Of a stretch of 64,000 nucleotides of DNA, positions 60,227-64,000 are shown in pieces. The notes beneath the pieces are model-generated. The model made no database searches. It was not told the origin of the DNA and saw only the letters and a program-made list of their open reading frames with translations. Each line of letters starts with the position of its first letter. Position 1 is the first letter of the stretch. Source of the stretch: Microlunatus phosphovorus NM-1 (GTDB taxonomy: Bacteria; Actinomycetota; Actinomycetes; Propionibacteriales; Propionibacteriaceae); assembly GCF_000270245.1 (NCBI RefSeq), contig NC_015635.1, positions 4,526,001-4,590,000 of the forward strand, read 5' to 3'. Made by a program: the position numbers and the translations under genes.

Positions 60227-61154
60227 CGCGGTCGAGCCTTTCGTACGAGCCCACGCCAGGTGTGTCGAACGGGATCCGACCGCCCCAGACCTGCCAGTGA
60301 CCACCACTGTGCAGCCGGTCGAGGATCGCGCGTTGCAGCGAGGTGTCTCGCGGCAGCGAGTCGAGGTCGACCGGCGGGCGCCGGTTGAAGGTGAAGAAGA
60401 GCGCATCGTCATCGCCGATCGCCGGTTCGCCTTCCAGTGACCAGCGCCGCTGAAACCTCACCATGTTGGACGAAGCTGGCAGCGCCTCGGCCAGCTCGGG
60501 ATCCAGCAGCCAGCTGGAGCAGACGAAGGCGTCGGCCGGATATTCGTCGAAGTGCTTGGCGAAGAACCGCCGCGCCCACCGGAAGGAGGCGTCCACCTCG
60601 TCCGAAGTCAACGGGCCAGACCGTGGGATGTGCGTCGACAACACCCAGCCGGTCGACGATCTGCCGCTCGGCCAGAGGTTGAACTGTAGCCGGCCCAGCC
60701 AATACAGCGCCCCCGACCAGGCGATCCGCAGCCAGCCGTGGGTGTGGATGCCGAAGGACCCGAACGTGAGCCGATGCACGAACACCTGCTGCCCGAGGTC
60801 GGACAAGGCGCGCCACGAGTCGTCGGCCGCGATTCCTCGTGAGGTGTGGAAGGAGCGTACGTCGTCGACGCAGGCCAGCAGCGCCATCAGCTCCAGCACA
60901 CCTGACCCGCAGGGCGACTCGGTGCCGCCGTCGGGCCAAGGATTCGGCACAGTGTCCTCGTCGAGTCCGCGAAACTGACCGATCCCGAGCAGCAGGAGGT
61001 CCACCATCCGCTGCACCTGGGCAAGCTGGTCGGAGCGTTCCAGCACCGACGCCGCCGCCGCGAGCGTGTCGGCCCGGTCGTCGTCGCGAAATCCGAGCAG
61101 GATCAACCGATCCGACAAGTCGGGCGCAGAGAGCCGCTCGCGTACGTCGGTCAT
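60219..61154 (-). CDS. acyltransferase-domain protein (DUF5596-like)
   Basis: 311 residues, ATG 61154. The actinobacterial protein family has an N-terminal helical part and a C-terminal GNAT-like part; the segment FGSFGIHTHGWLRIAWSGALYWLGRLQFN is its best conserved stretch. Acyl group and acceptor unknown. Coupled with the phosphatase by an 8-base overlap. Confidence 0.65.
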   Translation of the reverse strand: MTDVRERLSAPDLSDRLILLGFRDDDRADTLAAAASVLERSDQLAQVQRMVDLLLLGIGQFRGLDEDTVPNPWPDGGTESPCGSGVLELMALLACVDDVRSFHTSRGIAADDSWRALSDLGQQVFVHRLTFGSFGIHTHGWLRIAWSGALYWLGRLQFNLWPSGRSSTGWVLSTHIPRSGPLTSDEVDASFRWARRFFAKHFDEYPADAFVCSSWLLDPELAEALPASSNMVRFQRRWSLEGEPAIGDDDALFFTFNRRPPVDLDSLPRDTSLQRAILDRLHSGGHWQVWGGRIPFDTPGVGSYERLDRDD

Positions 61155-61235
61155 GGGCGGAGCCTCTCGGGGAGTGCGAGAGCGCGACCATGCATCGCAG
61201 TCACGGTCTCACCCTACGGGTGACAGACTGGCCAG

Positions 61236-62744
61236 ATGAGCGAGACCCAGCCTGAGCTGCCCAACCGTCAGACGCCGTTCTCCGAGGCGTTCAAATCGTT
61301 CATCGCCGGCGGGTGGGCGCCCTACCCCACCGAGCTGCCGACCCCTCTGCCGGCCTCCCTTGCGGCCGCCGCTCGACGCGCCAAGGTCAGTGCGCTGTTC
61401 CCCGGCCAGCGGCTGGTGATCCCCGCCGGTGGTTTGAAGATCCGTTCCAACGACACCGACTACCGGTTCCGTCCGCACTCGGCGTTCGCCCACCTCACCG
61501 GGCTCGGCACCGACCGGGAACCGGATGCCGTGCTGGTGCTGGAGCCGACCGACGATGGCCACGACGCAGCGTTGTATTTCACCCCCCGGGCACCGCGGGA
61601 TTCGGCGGAGTTCTACTCCGATGCGCGGTACGGGGAGATGTGGGTCGGTCGTCGCCCCTCCCTCGAGGAGCTGGCCGCGCTGTGCGGCATCCGCTGCGTA
61701 CCGCGGTCCGAGCTCGATGAGCACCTGGCCAAGAACGCCGCCGAGACACTGATCCGGGTGCTCCGCGATGCCGACCCCGCGCTGGCAGCCCGGCTCGACG
61801 AGCTGCGCGCCGCCGCCGAAGAGTCTGTCGAAGAGTCCGTCGAGGGCACCGAGGAAGAGGCCAAGAACGTTCAGGACACCGAGTTCGCCGTGGCGTTGAG
61901 CGAGCTGCGCCTGGTCAAGGACGACTTCGAGATCGAGCAGATGCGGGAGGCGTGCGCCAGGACCGCGGAGGCGTTCGAGGCGGTCGTTCGCGATCTTCCC
62001 GAAGCCGTACGCCGCGGTCGCGGCGAGCGCTGGGTCGAGGGGATCTTCGGGCTGCACGCTCGGCACGCCGGCAACGCGATCGGCTACGACACCATCGCGG
62101 CCTCCGGCGAGCACGCCTGCACCCTGCACTGGATCCGCAACGACGGCGATCTGCGCGAGGGTGACCTGCTGCTGCTCGACGCCGGCATCGAGCTGGACAC
62201 TCTCTACACGGCTGACATCACCCGTACGCTGCCGGTCAGCGGCCACTTCAGCGATGACCAGCGGATGGTCTACGAAGCGGTACTGGAAGCCCAACAGGCC
62301 GGGATCGACGCCGCGAAGCCAGGGGTGAAGTTCGCTGATGTGCACAAGGCCGCGATCACGGTGCTCGCCCACAAGCTGGAGGAGTGGGGACTGCTGCCGG
62401 TCAGCGCCGAGGAGTCACTGTCGACCGACGGCGGGCAGCATCGCCGGTGGATGGTGCACGGCACCTCACACCACCTCGGCATCGACGTCCACGACTGTGC
62501 CCAGGCACGACGGGAGAAGTACCGCGACGGTGTCCTCGAGGAAGGCATGGTCATCACCGTCGAGCCGGGTCTCTACTTCAAGGCCGACGACGAACTCGTG
62601 CCGGAGAACCTGCGCGGCATCGGCGTACGGATCGAGGACGACATCGTGATCACCGCTGACGGTGCGGAGAACCTGTCCGCCGCACTCCCCCGCTCCAGTG
62701 CGGATGTCGAGGCCTGGATGGCTACTCTGCTGCCTCGTGACTGA
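61236..62744 (+). CDS. pepP: Xaa-Pro aminopeptidase
   Basis: Cleaves the N-terminal residue before proline; dimetal enzyme of the M24 family. 502 residues, ATG 61236 six bases after CAGACT (leaderless). N-terminal creatinase-like domain then catalytic M24 domain: LLLLDAGIE (Asp), ADITRTLP (Asp), GTSHHLGIDVHD (His), VEPGLYF (Glu) and VRIEDDIVI (Glu). A short acidic insert (EESVEESVEGTEEE) separates the halves. Overlaps the next gene by 8 bases. Confidence 0.93.
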   Translation: MSETQPELPNRQTPFSEAFKSFIAGGWAPYPTELPTPLPASLAAAARRAKVSALFPGQRLVIPAGGLKIRSNDTDYRFRPHSAFAHLTGLGTDREPDAVLVLEPTDDGHDAALYFTPRAPRDSAEFYSDARYGEMWVGRRPSLEELAALCGIRCVPRSELDEHLAKNAAETLIRVLRDADPALAARLDELRAAAEESVEESVEGTEEEAKNVQDTEFAVALSELRLVKDDFEIEQMREACARTAEAFEAVVRDLPEAVRRGRGERWVEGIFGLHARHAGNAIGYDTIAASGEHACTLHWIRNDGDLREGDLLLLDAGIELDTLYTADITRTLPVSGHFSDDQRMVYEAVLEAQQAGIDAAKPGVKFADVHKAAITVLAHKLEEWGLLPVSAEESLSTDGGQHRRWMVHGTSHHLGIDVHDCAQARREKYRDGVLEEGMVITVEPGLYFKADDELVPENLRGIGVRIEDDIVITADGAENLSAALPRSSADVEAWMATLLPRD

Positions 62745-63699
62745 GCCCTCCTCCGCCTCCGGCACCACACCGAGCGCGCGTCCGTCGCTGCCCACCCTGG
62801 TCGAACAGGGCCGCGGCGGGATGCTGCTGTTCGGCATCACCCCGCCGAAGACGAGCACCACGGTGGAGGACCGAGCGCGGATCGCCGGCATCACCCTGCA
62901 GCGGTTGGCGCACCTCGATCTCGACGGGCTGCTGCTGTACGACATCGATGACGAGAGCGACCGGGTCACCGACGACCGACCGTTTCCGTATCTGTCGACC
63001 ATCGACCCGGCTGCCTACTACGTCGATCACCTCGGCGCCTGGCACAAGCCCGTGGTCCTCTACCGGTCGGTCGGCAAATACGGACCCGATCAGCTCGGCG
63101 CCTGGTTGGATCAGACCGATCCCAGCCAGCAGCTCGGCGTCTTCGTCGGAGCCTGCTCGCGTGACCATGTGGTCCGTACGACGCTGCGTCAGGCCCAGCA
63201 GCTGCGCGCCGATCGGCAGCCCGACCTCGCCCTGGGCGCGGTGATGATCACCGAGCGACACACCGCCCGGGGCGACGAGCACCTGCGGATGCTTGCCAAG
63301 CAGGAGGCCGGCTGCTCGTTCTTCGTCAGCCAGGTGATCTACGACATCGACGGCACCAGGAGCGTCCTGTCGGACTACTTCTACGCGTGTGCAGAACGCG
63401 GCATCGCGCCGCGCCCGGTGATCTTCACCCTGGCGATGTGCGGATCCCTCAAGACACTGGATTTCTTGCAGTGGTTGGGAATCCAGGTTCCTCGCTGGTT
63501 GCAGAACGACCTCAGGTACACCGACGACCCGTTGCACGTGAGCTACGCGCATTGCCTGCACGCGGCCGAGGATCTCGCCGCCTTCTGTCGGCGGCTCGGG
63601 ATCCCGTACGGCTTCAACGTGGAGAGTGTGGCCATCCGCAAGGCCGAGATCGAAGCCGCCGTGGAGCTGGCCGGCAACTTGCGACCTCTGCTGAGATGA
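62737..63699 (+). CDS. MTHFR-family (methylenetetrahydrofolate-reductase-like) protein
   Basis: GTG 62737 inside the pepP end; 320 residues. It has the TIM-barrel pattern of MetF: GMLLFGITPPKTS at the start, ITLQRLAHLDLDGLLLYDI, LALGAVMITERH, and FFVSQVIYD (substrate strand), followed by NVESVAI. The usual FAD-binding residues are less clear, so it may be an F420- or NADPH-linked variant. Coupled with pepP. Confidence 0.75.
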   Translation: MTEPSSASGTTPSARPSLPTLVEQGRGGMLLFGITPPKTSTTVEDRARIAGITLQRLAHLDLDGLLLYDIDDESDRVTDDRPFPYLSTIDPAAYYVDHLGAWHKPVVLYRSVGKYGPDQLGAWLDQTDPSQQLGVFVGACSRDHVVRTTLRQAQQLRADRQPDLALGAVMITERHTARGDEHLRMLAKQEAGCSFFVSQVIYDIDGTRSVLSDYFYACAERGIAPRPVIFTLAMCGSLKTLDFLQWLGIQVPRWLQNDLRYTDDPLHVSYAHCLHAAEDLAAFCRRLGIPYGFNVESVAIRKAEIEAAVELAGNLRPLLR

Positions 63700-63894
63700 C
63701 GAGCACACTCAGAGAAACATCCATCTTCTTACCGCCGGTGGTTGGCGGCGTGGCGCAGCAGTGACCGTGTTCGTGGCCGGTAGAGCTCGACTTCCGTACT
63801 TCTGTGGCCCGCCGGCGCTAGACGTACACCTCGGGCTGGAGACTCCGGGCAGACCCGGCACGAGAGGTGGACCGACGCTCGGGGTGCCCGGCTC

Positions 63895-64000
63895 ACTCGA
63901 AGGCGGCGGCGCGGCCACCCGGACGCTGCTGCAGCATCTCCCGAGCCTGGACCGCGACCTTGTGCTCGCAGAGCACCTCGTATTTGGTGGCCACCGTCTG
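63895..64000 (-). CDS. C-terminal end of an unrecognised protein
   Basis: The minus strand is open from base 64000 to TGA 63897-63895. 34 residues are visible, ending KVAVQAREMLQQRPGGRAAAFE. Codon usage fits the host. Nothing can be said about the function; the gene continues beyond the window. Confidence 0.55.

Overview
The window is about 64 kb of GC-rich chromosome from an actinobacterium. A Propionibacteriaceae-like member of Propionibacteriales is my best guess, and that is inference. The supporting signs are MshA (mycothiol), the pair GlnA1/GlnA2 with GlnE, an actinobacterial-type RNase P RNA, a zinc-uptake-regulator-like box, and many genes whose -10 hexamer lies 6 to 8 bases before the start codon (leaderless transcripts). 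No tRNA, rRNA or CRISPR array was seen.

Layout. 0-7.9 kb: a hydrolase (cut by the window edge) divergent from a TetR regulator, with an operator between the hydrolase -35 and -10; a putative Zur-controlled oxidoreductase plus permease facing a COG0523 GTPase; an HExxH protein with a partner gene; a GlcD-like flavoprotein. 8-15 kb: two coupled genes for very large exported proteins, the second (pentapeptide repeats plus NHL repeats) split by an in-frame TAG. 15.1-17.4 kb: RDD protein and glnA with a textbook GlnR box and a strong terminator.

17.4-29.6 kb is an accessory island between glnA and the rest of the nitrogen cluster. It holds an orphan VapB-like antitoxin, an MNT/HEPN pair, a second VapB followed by a twice-frameshifted VapC, a CdiA-CT-like nuclease with a small partner, a metallophosphoesterase, an XRE regulator and a 1981-residue DUF4011 helicase-nuclease. 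29.7-42 kb returns to core genes: mshA, two MFS transporters, glnE, glnA2, a DUF2510 membrane protein and a Fur-family regulator. 42-50 kb carries PEP synthase with its PpsR regulator, an IS3 element sitting in the loop of a palindromic repeat, map, a small conserved protein, manA and a TetR regulator.

50.2-54.5 kb is repeat-rich (a 51-52 bp tandem array and an inverted-repeat element), then rnpB and an IS21 element with perfect 6 bp target duplications. 54.5-64 kb has a lysin-nuclease fusion preceded by a 12-codon leader ORF, a small unknown gene, an RNase II-family enzyme, a zinc-ribbon coiled-coil protein probably starting at ATC, a histidine phosphatase, an acyltransferase-domain protein, PepP, an MTHFR-family protein and the tail of another gene.

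Four families of dispersed intergenic repeats occur: 64 bp palindromes, about 80 bp inverted-repeat units, 129/130 bp tandem units and 51-52 bp units. They lie almost only between genes.
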